DNA from: Acidobacteriota bacterium
GTDB lineage: Bacteria > Acidobacteriota > Vicinamibacteria > Vicinamibacterales > UBA2999
Direction of reading: 5' to 3'
NCBI GenBank assembly: GCA_020851835.1
Contig: JADZBZ010000225.1
Location: forward strand, 1 to 5,897
Length of the DNA stretch: 5,897 bases
Part shown: in pieces, positions 1 to 4,953 of the stretch
Layout: every line of letters starts with the position of its first letter
Position numbering within the stretch: the stretch's first letter is position 1
The notes under the pieces: model-generated
The model's input: the letters and a program-made list of their open reading frames with translations, nothing else
Database searches by the model: none
What the model was told of the DNA's origin: nothing
Position numbers and translations under genes: made by a program

Positions 1-116
1 CCCAGGTCGCGCACGCGGTGCACCCATCCGAGCAGCACCACGCGCGCGCCGACATCAGCTGGGCGCAGCGCCCCGCAGGTGTGAGTGCGCGCCAGGGAAC
101 CAAGTTGTTCGGCCAT
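1..116 (-). CDS. aspS: Aspartyl-tRNA synthetase, N-terminal fragment (runs off the window)
   Basis: Charges tRNA-Asp (or tRNA-Asp/Asn if the enzyme is non-discriminating) with aspartate in the cytoplasm. Only the first 38 codons are in the window, starting at the ATG at 116-114. The translation contains THTCGALRPADVG and GWVHRVRDL, matching the start of the OB-fold anticodon-binding domain of bacterial AspRS (the E. coli enzyme has CGQLR, then GWVNRRRDLG). The catalytic class II domain lies outside. There is no clear Shine-Dalgarno sequence before the ATG (the upstream bases are CAGTTTTCCGTT), so the start may depend on coupling or on an unusual leader. It follows hisS by 86 bases in the same direction; hisS-aspS adjacency is common in bacteria and supports the call. 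The product is near certain, the exact start somewhat less so. Confidence 0.92.
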   Translation of the reverse strand, partial: MAEQLGSLARTHTCGALRPADVGARVVLLGWVHRVRDL

Positions 117-126
117 AACGGAAAAC

Positions 127-190
127 TGACGATGGTGGATTGACGATTGGCGATGGTGGACGATTGGCGATCGGCGGTTGAGCGATTCGA
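127..190. repeat. Degenerate short tandem repeats between hisS and aspS
   Basis: The hisS-aspS gap contains overlapping imperfect repeats of a GACGATTGGCGAT theme. GACGATTGGCGAT occurs exactly at 142-154 and 159-171 (17-base period). CGATGGTGGA occurs exactly at 130-139 and 151-160. TGACGATGG at 127-135 and CGATCGGCGG near 169-178 look like decayed copies. On the minus strand the units read roughly (A/G)ATCGCC every 7-9 bases. The block begins just after the hisS stop and ends before aspS. A related block in the opposite orientation lies on the other side of hisS (1645-1711). Function unknown; no gene is seen in this gap. Confidence 0.75.
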
Positions 191-202
191 CGGCGCGCCC
201 GG

Positions 203-1561
203 TCAGCGGCCGGCCAGCGCCGCGCGAACTCGATCGCCGGCTTCGGCCCGCGGCACGCGCTGCTGTTCGCCGCTGTCGAGGTCCTTGATGGTCACGAGCC
301 CCCCGGCCGCCTCGTCATCGCCGACGACCGCCACGACCGGGATCGATCGGCTCGAGGCGTACTTGAACTGCCGGCCGATCTTGTCGGCCTCCGGGTACAC
401 CTCGACCCGCAGGCCTGCCGATCGCAACTCGGCGGCGAGGCTCAGCGCATCCGGCACCGTATCGAGATTCCAGATGGTCACCATCACCTCGGCGGGCGCG
501 CGGCCGAGGCCGCCGGGAAACATCTCCCGCTCCCCCATCACCACGAGAATCCGCTCGAGGCCCAGCGAGATGCCGCAGGCCGGAACGTCCCCGCCCAGGA
601 ACATGCCGATGAGATTGTCGTACCGACCGCCGCCGCCCAGGCTGCCCGCCAGATCGGGCACGGCAATCTCGAAAATGGCGCCGGTGTAATACGACAGCCC
701 CCTGGCGAGCGACGGGTCCAGCCGCACGTGCCGCCCGGCCGCCGACGGCGTCACGAGCGTCAGAATCTGCCTCAACTCGACCACGGCCTCGGGCCGCGCG
801 GGCCCGACGAGTCGCTCGAGCCGCGCCATGACGTCTTCGTTGAACGCAGCCTGCGGCGTCGCCAGCCGCCCGGGGGCGGTCACGGCGCCGAATAACTCCA
901 GCAGCAGATGGGCGCCCTTGTCGGGCACACCGCGCGAGGTCAGCTCCGCCTCGACACCGTCCGGGCCGATCTTGTCGAGCTTGTCGAGCGCCACGAGCGC
1001 CTCGCCCTGCAACTCCGCCGACACGCCGCCGGCCTCGAGCAACCCGGCCAGCACGCCGCGATGATTGAGCCGCAGCGTGTAGTCGGCAAACCCCAGCCGC
1101 TCGAGCACGTCGCCGGCCGCGCCGAGCAGTTCCGCCTCGATCACCATGGACCGCGAACCGATGGCATCGGCGTCGCACTGATAGAACTCGCGGAAGCGGC
1201 CCTTCTGCGGACGATCGGCGCGCCAGACCGGCTGCACCTGATACCGCTTGAAGAATTTCGGCAGCCGCGCGTGGTACTCGGCCACGACGCGGGCCAACGG
1301 GACGGTGAGGTCGTAGCGCAGTGCCAGGTCGGCCTGCCCGGCTTGGCCGCCGTCACCGCGCTTCAGAATCTTGAAGATGAGCTTGTCACCCTCTTCGCCG
1401 TACTTGCCGAGCAGCGTCTCGATGTTCTCGACGGCCGGCGTCTCGAGCGGTTCGAAGCCGTACTGCTGGTACACGTCGGCGATGACGCCAACGACCCACT
1501 GGCGGCGGCGGACCTCCTCGGGCAGGAAGTCACGCATCCCGCGGGCGGGATGCGTGTTCAT
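203..1561 (-). CDS. hisS: Histidyl-tRNA synthetase (HisRS)
   Basis: Class II aminoacyl-tRNA synthetase that activates histidine with ATP and loads tRNA-His in the cytoplasm, normally as a homodimer. It has 452 residues, within the usual range (about 420-460). Visible landmarks: N-terminal RGMRDFLPEE (residues 7-16); LRYDLTVPLAR (81-91); motif 2, from FKRYQVQPVWRA to FREFYQCD (104-130); the histidine-specific segment LARGLSYYTGAIFEI (285-299) with the expected catalytic Arg (R287); motif 3, from GGRYDNLIG to GISLGLERI (311-338); and an anticodon-binding domain from about 359 to the end. The LRYDLT and YQVQPVW forms differ from the E. coli type (LRPEGT) and resemble the HisRS group shared by many alphaproteobacteria, other phyla and eukaryotes. 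The ATG at 1561 is supported by TGAGG at 1573-1569 (7-base spacer) and by an in-frame stop just upstream. It lies 147 bases after dcd and 86 before aspS. Confidence 0.97.
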   Translation of the reverse strand: MNTHPARGMRDFLPEEVRRRQWVVGVIADVYQQYGFEPLETPAVENIETLLGKYGEEGDKLIFKILKRGDGGQAGQADLALRYDLTVPLARVVAEYHARLPKFFKRYQVQPVWRADRPQKGRFREFYQCDADAIGSRSMVIEAELLGAAGDVLERLGFADYTLRLNHRGVLAGLLEAGGVSAELQGEALVALDKLDKIGPDGVEAELTSRGVPDKGAHLLLELFGAVTAPGRLATPQAAFNEDVMARLERLVGPARPEAVVELRQILTLVTPSAAGRHVRLDPSLARGLSYYTGAIFEIAVPDLAGSLGGGGRYDNLIGMFLGGDVPACGISLGLERILVVMGEREMFPGGLGRAPAEVMVTIWNLDTVPDALSLAAELRSAGLRVEVYPEADKIGRQFKYASSRSIPVVAVVGDDEAAGGLVTIKDLDSGEQQRVPRAEAGDRVRAALAGR

Positions 1562-1662
1562 CGGAAAGCCTCACCGGCCGTCTCGTTCATGTAGTCGAGG
1601 CGGTAAGGTACGGAGGCGCTCGGGTCCACGACCGGCGTGCGGTCGCGGAATCGCCGAATCAC
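1558..1662 (-). CDS. Possible small ORF coupled to hisS (34 codons from a GTG)
   Basis: A frame open on the minus strand ends with TGA at 1560-1558, overlapping the hisS ATG as ATGA, the usual arrangement for translational coupling. The nearest plausible starts are the GTG at 1662-1660 (34 residues) and an ATG at 1590-1588 (10 residues, beginning MNETAGEAF). The segment from about 1650 to 1562 has G/C-rich third positions and no repeats, unlike the repeat block just upstream, and reads as ordinary protein-like sequence (for example TPVVDPSASVPYRLDYMNE). I recognise no family. No good Shine-Dalgarno sequence precedes either start. It could be a regulatory upstream ORF, the remnant of a gene's 3' end, or chance in a GC-rich leader; chance remains quite possible. 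Confidence 0.22.
   Translation of the reverse strand: MIRRFRDRTPVVDPSASVPYRLDYMNETAGEAFR
1569..1573 (-). promoter_or_regulatory. Ribosome binding site of hisS
   Basis: TGAGG on the minus strand, 7 bases before the ATG at 1561. It fixes the hisS start because the hisS frame is closed by a TGA that overlaps this site. Confidence 0.6.
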
Positions 1663-1711
1663 CAGATCACCCGATCGTCGACAATCGCCCAATCCCCAGT
1701 CACCCGATTCA
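1645..1711. repeat. Degenerate short tandem repeats between dcd and hisS
   Basis: On the plus strand about seven imperfect 7-9 base units follow each other: AATCGCC, GAATCACC, AGATCACCC, GATCGTCGAC, AATCGCCC, AATCCCC, AGTCACCC, then GATTC at the dcd stop. The consensus is roughly (A/G)ATC(G/A/C)CC(C). It is the same theme as the block at 127-190 but on the opposite strand, so the two form an inverted pair around hisS. The portion CCCAATCCCCAGT resembles the CCCCA(A/G)T heptamers known as short tandemly repeated repetitive sequences in filamentous cyanobacteria; this is a resemblance only. On the minus strand it gives four G-runs. Confidence 0.72.
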
Positions 1712-2263
1712 GATCTTCGGCAGTGTCACGCCCCGCTGGGCCTGATACTTGCCGAGCTTGTCGCGGTACGACACTTCGCAGGGCTCGTCGCTCTGAAAGA
1801 ACACCACCTGCGCGATGCCCTCGTTGGCGTAGATCTTCGCCGGCAGCGGTGTCGTGTTCGAGATTTCGATGGTCACGTGCCCCTCCCACTCCGGCTCGAA
1901 GGGCGTCACGTTCACGATGATGCCGCAGCGTGCGTAGGTGGACTTGCCCAGGCACACCGTGAGCACGTCGCGGGGAATCCGGAAATACTCGATGGTGCGA
2001 GCCAGCGCAAACGAGTTGGGCGGGACAATGCAGGATTCGCCCTTCATGTCGACGAAGGACCGCGGGTCGAAGGCCTTCGGGTCGACCACCGTGTTGAACA
2101 GGTTGGTGAACACCTTGAACTCGTCCGCCACCCGGATGTCGTAGCCATAGGACGACAGGCCGTAGGAAACCACGCCGTGGCGCACCTGCCGGTCCTCGAA
2201 GGGTTCGATCATCCCGTGCTCGAGGGCCATCCGTCGAATCCACCGATCCGCTTTGATCGCCAT
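1709..2263 (-). CDS. dcd: dCTP deaminase
   Basis: Deaminates dCTP to dUTP, the first step towards dUMP for thymidylate synthesis; cytoplasmic homotrimer of the dUTPase-like fold. It has 184 residues, close to the usual size (185-193). Landmarks: SYGLSSYGYDIR (33-44), IVPPNSFALARTIEYFRIP (79-97), the GKSTYARCGI motif (106-115) with the conserved Ser108 and Arg112, the catalytic glutamate in VTIEISNTT (Glu133), YANEGIAQ (145-152) and the C-terminal GKYQAQRGVTLPK, which closes over the triphosphate. Sequence and length resemble the short betaproteobacterial-type Dcd. No dUTPase fusion is apparent, though bifunctional deaminase/dUTPase family members cannot be excluded by eye. The ATG at 2263 is supported by the conserved opening MAIKADRWIRRMA; only a weak GAG precedes it. 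It lies 96 bases after ndk, giving two nucleotide-metabolism genes in a row. Confidence 0.96.
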   Translation of the reverse strand: MAIKADRWIRRMALEHGMIEPFEDRQVRHGVVSYGLSSYGYDIRVADEFKVFTNLFNTVVDPKAFDPRSFVDMKGESCIVPPNSFALARTIEYFRIPRDVLTVCLGKSTYARCGIIVNVTPFEPEWEGHVTIEISNTTPLPAKIYANEGIAQVVFFQSDEPCEVSYRDKLGKYQAQRGVTLPKI

Positions 2264-2299
2264 AGGGTGCTCACACCGCTCCAGAAACAGGGGCGCGAC

Positions 2300-2351
2300 G
2301 GCCGGCAGCCGGAAGCCCGGCCGGACCGCCGCCGGCCGCGGGACCGCCGCC
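2300..2351. repeat. GC-rich inverted and direct repeats in the ndk-dcd gap
   Basis: The 96-base gap between ndk and dcd contains a perfect 7-base inverted repeat (GGCCGGC at 2300-2306, GCCGGCC at 2331-2337) with further complementary CCGG cores inside, and an 11-base direct repeat GGACCGCCGCC at 2323-2333 and 2341-2351. In RNA this would fold stably, but no T-tract follows on either strand, so it is not a Rho-independent terminator. It could be a processing or mRNA-stability element between the two genes, or simply GC-rich sequence. Confidence 0.4.
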
Positions 2352-2359
2352 TGGCGCGC

Positions 2360-2773
2360 CTACCGCAACTCCATGCCACGGAAGAAGTAGCCCAGCTCGA
2401 ACGCCGCCGTCTCGGTTGCATCCGACCCGTGGGTGGCGTTGTTGTCGATGGAGGCGCCGAACCCTTTTCGAAGCGTGCCGTCGGCCGCCTTGGCCGGATC
2501 GGTCGCGCCCATCAGGTCGCGCCACTTCCGGATGGCATCGGGCGCCTCGAGACACAGCACGATGCAGGGTCCCGACGACATGAAATCAGTGAGCCCGCCG
2601 AAGAAGGGCCGCTCCCGGTGAACGTCGTAGAAGCCTTCGGCTTCGGCCTTGGACAGGTGGATCATCCGCAGGGCTCGGACGGTGAATCCCTCGGACTCGA
2701 TTCGGGCGAGAATCTGCCCGGCCACCCGCTTGCGGACGGCATCGGGCTTGATGATGGCAAAGGTGCGCTGCAT
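2360..2773 (-). CDS. ndk: Nucleoside diphosphate kinase
   Basis: Transfers the gamma-phosphate of ATP to nucleoside diphosphates through a phospho-histidine, keeping the NTP and dNTP pools balanced. It has 137 residues, typical for bacteria (about 135-145). Landmarks: RTFAIIKPDAV at 3-13 with Lys9 of the active site, FYDVHRERPFFGGLTDFMSSGP (48-69), and the signature NNATHGSDA at 111-119 with the phosphorylated His115. The ATG at 2773 is supported by the conserved opening; the weak AGG at 2781-2779 is the only Shine-Dalgarno-like element. It begins 6 bases after the pheA stop, so it can be co-transcribed with pheA, and a perfect TATAAT lies 10 bases upstream. Ndk genes often sit near sucCD, and in Pseudomonas and E. 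coli the two enzymes are reported to associate. Confidence 0.97.
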   Translation of the reverse strand: MQRTFAIIKPDAVRKRVAGQILARIESEGFTVRALRMIHLSKAEAEGFYDVHRERPFFGGLTDFMSSGPCIVLCLEAPDAIRKWRDLMGATDPAKAADGTLRKGFGASIDNNATHGSDATETAAFELGYFFRGMELR

Positions 2774-2779
2774 AAACGC

Positions 2780-3931
2780 CTAATTATATCGAAGCTCGCC
2801 GCTCGGACACGCAGGATAGCAGCCCAGCACCCGGACAAACTGCGTCGTGGCGGCCAGCCCGGCCAGCGCCGACTGCATCCGCGGTTCGGCGATGTGCCCG
2901 TCCAGGTCCACGTAGAACACGTATTCCCAGGCCATGCCCGGCCGCGGACGGGACTCGAGCTTCGACAGATTGATCCCCTCGTCGGCCAGCACGTTCAGAC
3001 AGCGCACCAGCGCCCCGCGCTCGTGGCGCGTCCCGAAGACGAGCGACACCTTGGCGTCGACGAGCGGGTCACACTCGAGAGGGCTGGCGCCGACGATGAC
3101 GAATCGGGTGAGATTGAGCGCCTGGTTCGCAATGCCCCGGCGCAGCACGATAAGCCCGAACCGCAGGCCGGCCTCCTCGCTGGCGATAGCCGCCCGCTGC
3201 GGATCGCCCAACTCGGCAATGCGCGCCGCCGCCAGCGCCGTGTTGGAGGCGGCTTCCGTCTCGACGTGCGGCAATTCGGCCAGGAATTCGCTGCACTGGG
3301 CCAGGGCTTGCGGATGGGAGTGCACGACGCGCAGGTCCGCGATGGCCGCGTCCGGCAGGCCGAGCAGGCAATGCTGGATCTCCAGCATCTCCTCGCCGAC
3401 AATCGAGAGGTTCATCCGGAACAGCAGGTCGTACACCTCGTGCACCGACCCGGCCGTGCTGTTCTCGATGGGCAACACGCCGCGCTCGATGTCGCCGTTC
3501 TGCACCGCCTCGAGCGTTTCGCGGAACGAGCGATAGGCCTTGAGCGCGACCGGCCGCCGGGTGACGCCGAAGTGCTGCAACGCGGCCTGGTGGCCATAGG
3601 CGCCTTCGGTGCCTTGAAACCCCACCACCAGCGTCTGGAGTTCGCCCTCCGGCTCGTGCAGCCAGTCCTGCTGGCGCCGGACCGAGTCGTCCAGGATTTC
3701 ACGGTAGATGCGGCGCACGAACGCGGGGTCGAGGCCCAGGCGCTCGCCGTAGGACGAGCGGTGCTGGAGGAGCGCGGTTTCCCGCGCGTCGTCCCGCACG
3801 GGGCTCGCCGTGTCGGCCTTGGCCGAAAGAATGTCGCGGGCCAGCCGTGCGCGCTCCCCGAGCGCGTTCAGGATGACCTTGTCCAGGTCATCGAGCGACC
3901 GCCGAAGATCGGCCAGATCGCGTCCGGTCAT
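2780..3931 (-). CDS. pheA: Bifunctional chorismate mutase / prephenate dehydratase (P-protein)
   Basis: Converts chorismate to prephenate and prephenate to phenylpyruvate, the committed steps to L-phenylalanine. It has 383 residues, matching the E. coli P-protein (386). Domains: AroQ chorismate mutase at about 1-92, with all active-site residues apparent by alignment to E. coli (R10, R27, K38, D47, R50, E51, Q87); prephenate dehydratase at about 100-282, with GFQGTEGAYGHQAA (104-117), PIENSTAGSVHEVYDLL (154-170), HSHPQALAQCSEFL (204-217) and the catalytic TRF (275-277); C-terminal ACT domain at about 293-372, with GALV (306-309) and ESRP (326-329), the phenylalanine-binding motifs. Feedback inhibition by Phe is therefore likely. 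The ATG at 3931 has a strong GGGAGG at 3942-3937. A terminator ends 9 bases before that site, so expression must pass through the terminator; see the attenuator entry. ndk follows after 6 bases. Confidence 0.97.
   Translation of the reverse strand: MTGRDLADLRRSLDDLDKVILNALGERARLARDILSAKADTASPVRDDARETALLQHRSSYGERLGLDPAFVRRIYREILDDSVRRQQDWLHEPEGELQTLVVGFQGTEGAYGHQAALQHFGVTRRPVALKAYRSFRETLEAVQNGDIERGVLPIENSTAGSVHEVYDLLFRMNLSIVGEEMLEIQHCLLGLPDAAIADLRVVHSHPQALAQCSEFLAELPHVETEAASNTALAAARIAELGDPQRAAIASEEAGLRFGLIVLRRGIANQALNLTRFVIVGASPLECDPLVDAKVSLVFGTRHERGALVRCLNVLADEGINLSKLESRPRPGMAWEYVFYVDLDGHIAEPRMQSALAGLAATTQFVRVLGCYPACPSGELRYN
2783..2810 (-). promoter_or_regulatory. Possible ndk promoter with perfect TATAAT
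   Basis: TATAAT lies at 2788-2783 on the minus strand, in an AT-rich spot within the last pheA codons. A weak -35 candidate, GTGTCC (2810-2805, 3 of 6 consensus bases), sits 16 bases upstream. A start about 7 bases after the -10 box would fall at about 2777-2776, only three or four bases before the ndk ATG at 2773, giving a nearly leaderless mRNA. The box overlaps the codons for the C-terminal R-Y-N of PheA, so coincidence is possible. Confidence 0.35.
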
Positions 3932-3936
3932 GGAAT

Positions 3937-3942
3937 CCTCCC
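3937..3942 (-). promoter_or_regulatory. Ribosome binding site of pheA, abutting a terminator T-tract
   Basis: GGGAGG on the minus strand; its GGAGG core is 5 bases before the ATG at 3931. It begins immediately after the TTTTCTTTTT tract of the upstream terminator, so there is no room for a separate promoter between terminator and gene. Confidence 0.8.
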
Positions 3943-3983
3943 AAAAAGAAAACCGCCGCCCCAGCGCTGGCGGGGGCGGCGGT
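3943..3983 (-). terminator. Rho-independent terminator between sucD and pheA
   Basis: On the minus strand an 11-base-pair perfect stem, ACCGCCGCCCC (3983-3973) with GGGGCGGCGGT (3962-3952), closes a 10-base loop and is followed directly by a T-tract, TTTTCTTTTT (3952-3943; its first T is the last base of the stem). It lacks a T-tract on the plus strand, so it acts in the direction of sucCD and pheA. It would end sucCD transcripts, and since it sits 9 bases before the pheA Shine-Dalgarno sequence it would also block pheA unless relieved. Confidence 0.9.
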
Positions 3984-4015
3984 GTGTGCTCGGTCTCGCG
4001 CGCAACGCGATCGAG

Positions 4016-4081
4016 TTACACCGACACCCACCCGGTAAACGCGAACCGGCGGCTGGCGGCGGACTGATGCGCGCGAATCAT
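4016..4081 (-). CDS. Candidate leader peptide upstream of pheA (21 codons)
   Basis: A short ORF whose ATG (4081-4079) overlaps the sucD stop codon as ATGA, ending in TAA at 4018-4016. A GAGG lies 10 bases before the ATG, inside the end of sucD, so it could be translated by ribosomes leaving sucD. The peptide is basic in the middle, with Phe at positions 13 and 15 (RRFAFTGW) and Trp at 18. It has no recognisable domain. Its position, followed by a terminator and then a phenylalanine biosynthesis gene, suggests a role like the E. coli pheL leader peptide, which however has seven Phe in 15 residues. The low Phe count is the main reason for doubt. Confidence 0.45.
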   Translation of the reverse strand: MIRAHQSAASRRFAFTGWVSV

Positions 4082-4953
4082 CCGTTGAGCGCCTCGGCGA
4101 GGGATTCTCCCATGTCGGCCGGGCTCTTGACAACCCGGACGCCGGCGGCGGTGAGCGCCGCCATCTTCTCGGCCGCCGTCCCTCTTCCGCCGGCGATGAT
4201 CGCCCCGGCATGGCCCATCCGGCGCCCGGGCGGCGCGGTCTGACCCGCGATGAAGGCCACGAGCGGCTTGGTGAAATGGTCCGCGATCCACGCCGCCGCT
4301 TCCTCCTCGGCCGACCCGCCGATCTCGCCGATCATGATGACCGCCTCGGTTTCTGGGTCGTCCTGGAACAATGCGAGCGCGTCGATGTGGGTCGTCCCGA
4401 TGAGGGGATCTCCGCCGATGCCGATGCAGGTGGACTGCCCCAGCCCGCGGCGCGTGAGCTGGTCGATGGCCTCGTAGGTGAGCGTACCGCTCTTCGAGAC
4501 AATGCCGATGCGCCCTTCAGTGCAGATATTGGCGGGGATGATGCCGGCCTTGCCCTTGCCCGGGGAGATGATGCCGGGGCAGTTCGGACCGATGAGACGC
4601 GTGCCCGGCTTGGAACGGAGAAAGGTCATGGCCTTGAGCATGTCCACGACCGGAATGCCCTCGGTGATGCACACGACCACAGCCACGCCGGCATCGGCGG
4701 CCTCCATGATCGCGTCGGCGGCAAACGGCGGCGGCACGAAGATGACCGAGGCGTTGGCGCCCGTCTCTCGCACGGCGTCGGCCACCGTGTTGAACACGGG
4801 CCATCCGTCGTGGACGGTGCCGCCCTTGCCGGGCGTCACCCCGCCCACCACCTGCGTGTGATACTCGGCGGCGGCCCGGGCGTGAAACGTGCCCTCGCGG
4901 CCGGTGAGGCCCTGGACGAGCAGCCGGGTGTGACGATCGAGCAGGACCGCCAT
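4078..4953 (-). CDS. sucD: Succinyl-CoA synthetase, alpha subunit
   Basis: With SucC, interconverts succinyl-CoA plus NDP and phosphate with succinate, CoA and NTP in the TCA cycle; the alpha subunit binds CoA and carries the phosphorylated histidine. It has 291 residues (E. coli 289). Landmarks: the CoA-binding Rossmann domain with QGLTGREGTFH (14-24) and GGVTPGKGG (37-45), ITEGIP (96-101), IGPNCPG (121-127), GIVSKSGTLTYEA (150-162), GQSTCIGIGGDP (172-183), IGEIGGSAEEEAA (208-220), and GRRMGHAGAIIAGG (243-256) with the catalytic His248. Its ATG overlaps the sucC stop by one base (TGATG) with GGAGG 9 bases upstream, so the subunits are translationally coupled. Its stop overlaps the start of the candidate leader peptide (ATGA). 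Confidence 0.98.
   Translation of the reverse strand: MAVLLDRHTRLLVQGLTGREGTFHARAAAEYHTQVVGGVTPGKGGTVHDGWPVFNTVADAVRETGANASVIFVPPPFAADAIMEAADAGVAVVVCITEGIPVVDMLKAMTFLRSKPGTRLIGPNCPGIISPGKGKAGIIPANICTEGRIGIVSKSGTLTYEAIDQLTRRGLGQSTCIGIGGDPLIGTTHIDALALFQDDPETEAVIMIGEIGGSAEEEAAAWIADHFTKPLVAFIAGQTAPPGRRMGHAGAIIAGGRGTAAEKMAALTAAGVRVVKSPADMGESLAEALNG

Larger units (their letters stand above)
3943..4081 (-). promoter_or_regulatory. Candidate phenylalanine attenuator controlling pheA read-through
   Basis: This segment contains, in order on the minus strand: the 21-codon leader ORF (4081-4016), a hairpin bracketing its Phe codons, an alternative pairing partner, and the terminator. Seen pairings: CCGCCGGT (4052-4045) with ACCGG-G-TGG (4036-4028), 8 pairs with one bulged G; and an antiterminator of CGGTGT (4023-4018) with ACACCG (3985-3980), extended after one mismatch by GGGTG (4029-4025) with CGCCC (3978-3974), including one G-U pair. 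The antiterminator uses the 5' arm of the terminator, so the two exclude each other. A ribosome stalled at the Phe codons (4045-4043, 4039-4037) would leave 4029-4018 free to form the antiterminator; one reaching the stop at 4018-4016 would mask it and allow termination. Caveats: only two Phe codons, GC-rich sequence pairs easily, and the first hairpin overlaps the antiterminator by just two bases. Confidence 0.5.

Noticed and set aside
1659..2243. A 194-codon minus-strand frame overlapping dcd
   Set aside because: It is a frame-shifted reading of dcd; the dcd frame carries every expected motif.
2300..2337. Terminator after ndk
   Set aside because: The inverted repeat is GC-rich but has no T-tract on either strand.
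4016..4040. Possible sigma-70 promoter for pheA (TTTACC, then TGTAAC about 14-15 bases later)
   Set aside because: The spacing is short and the -10 match is poor; the sequence is better explained by the leader ORF and its stop codon. Even if active it would still lie upstream of the terminator.
1637..4243. An 868-codon open frame on the plus strand spanning dcd, ndk, pheA and part of sucD
   Set aside because: It lies antisense to four genes with intact family motifs, has an Arg/His/Gly/Asp-rich composition typical of the complement of GC-rich codons, and contains no domain I recognise. Long antisense frames are expected at this base composition.
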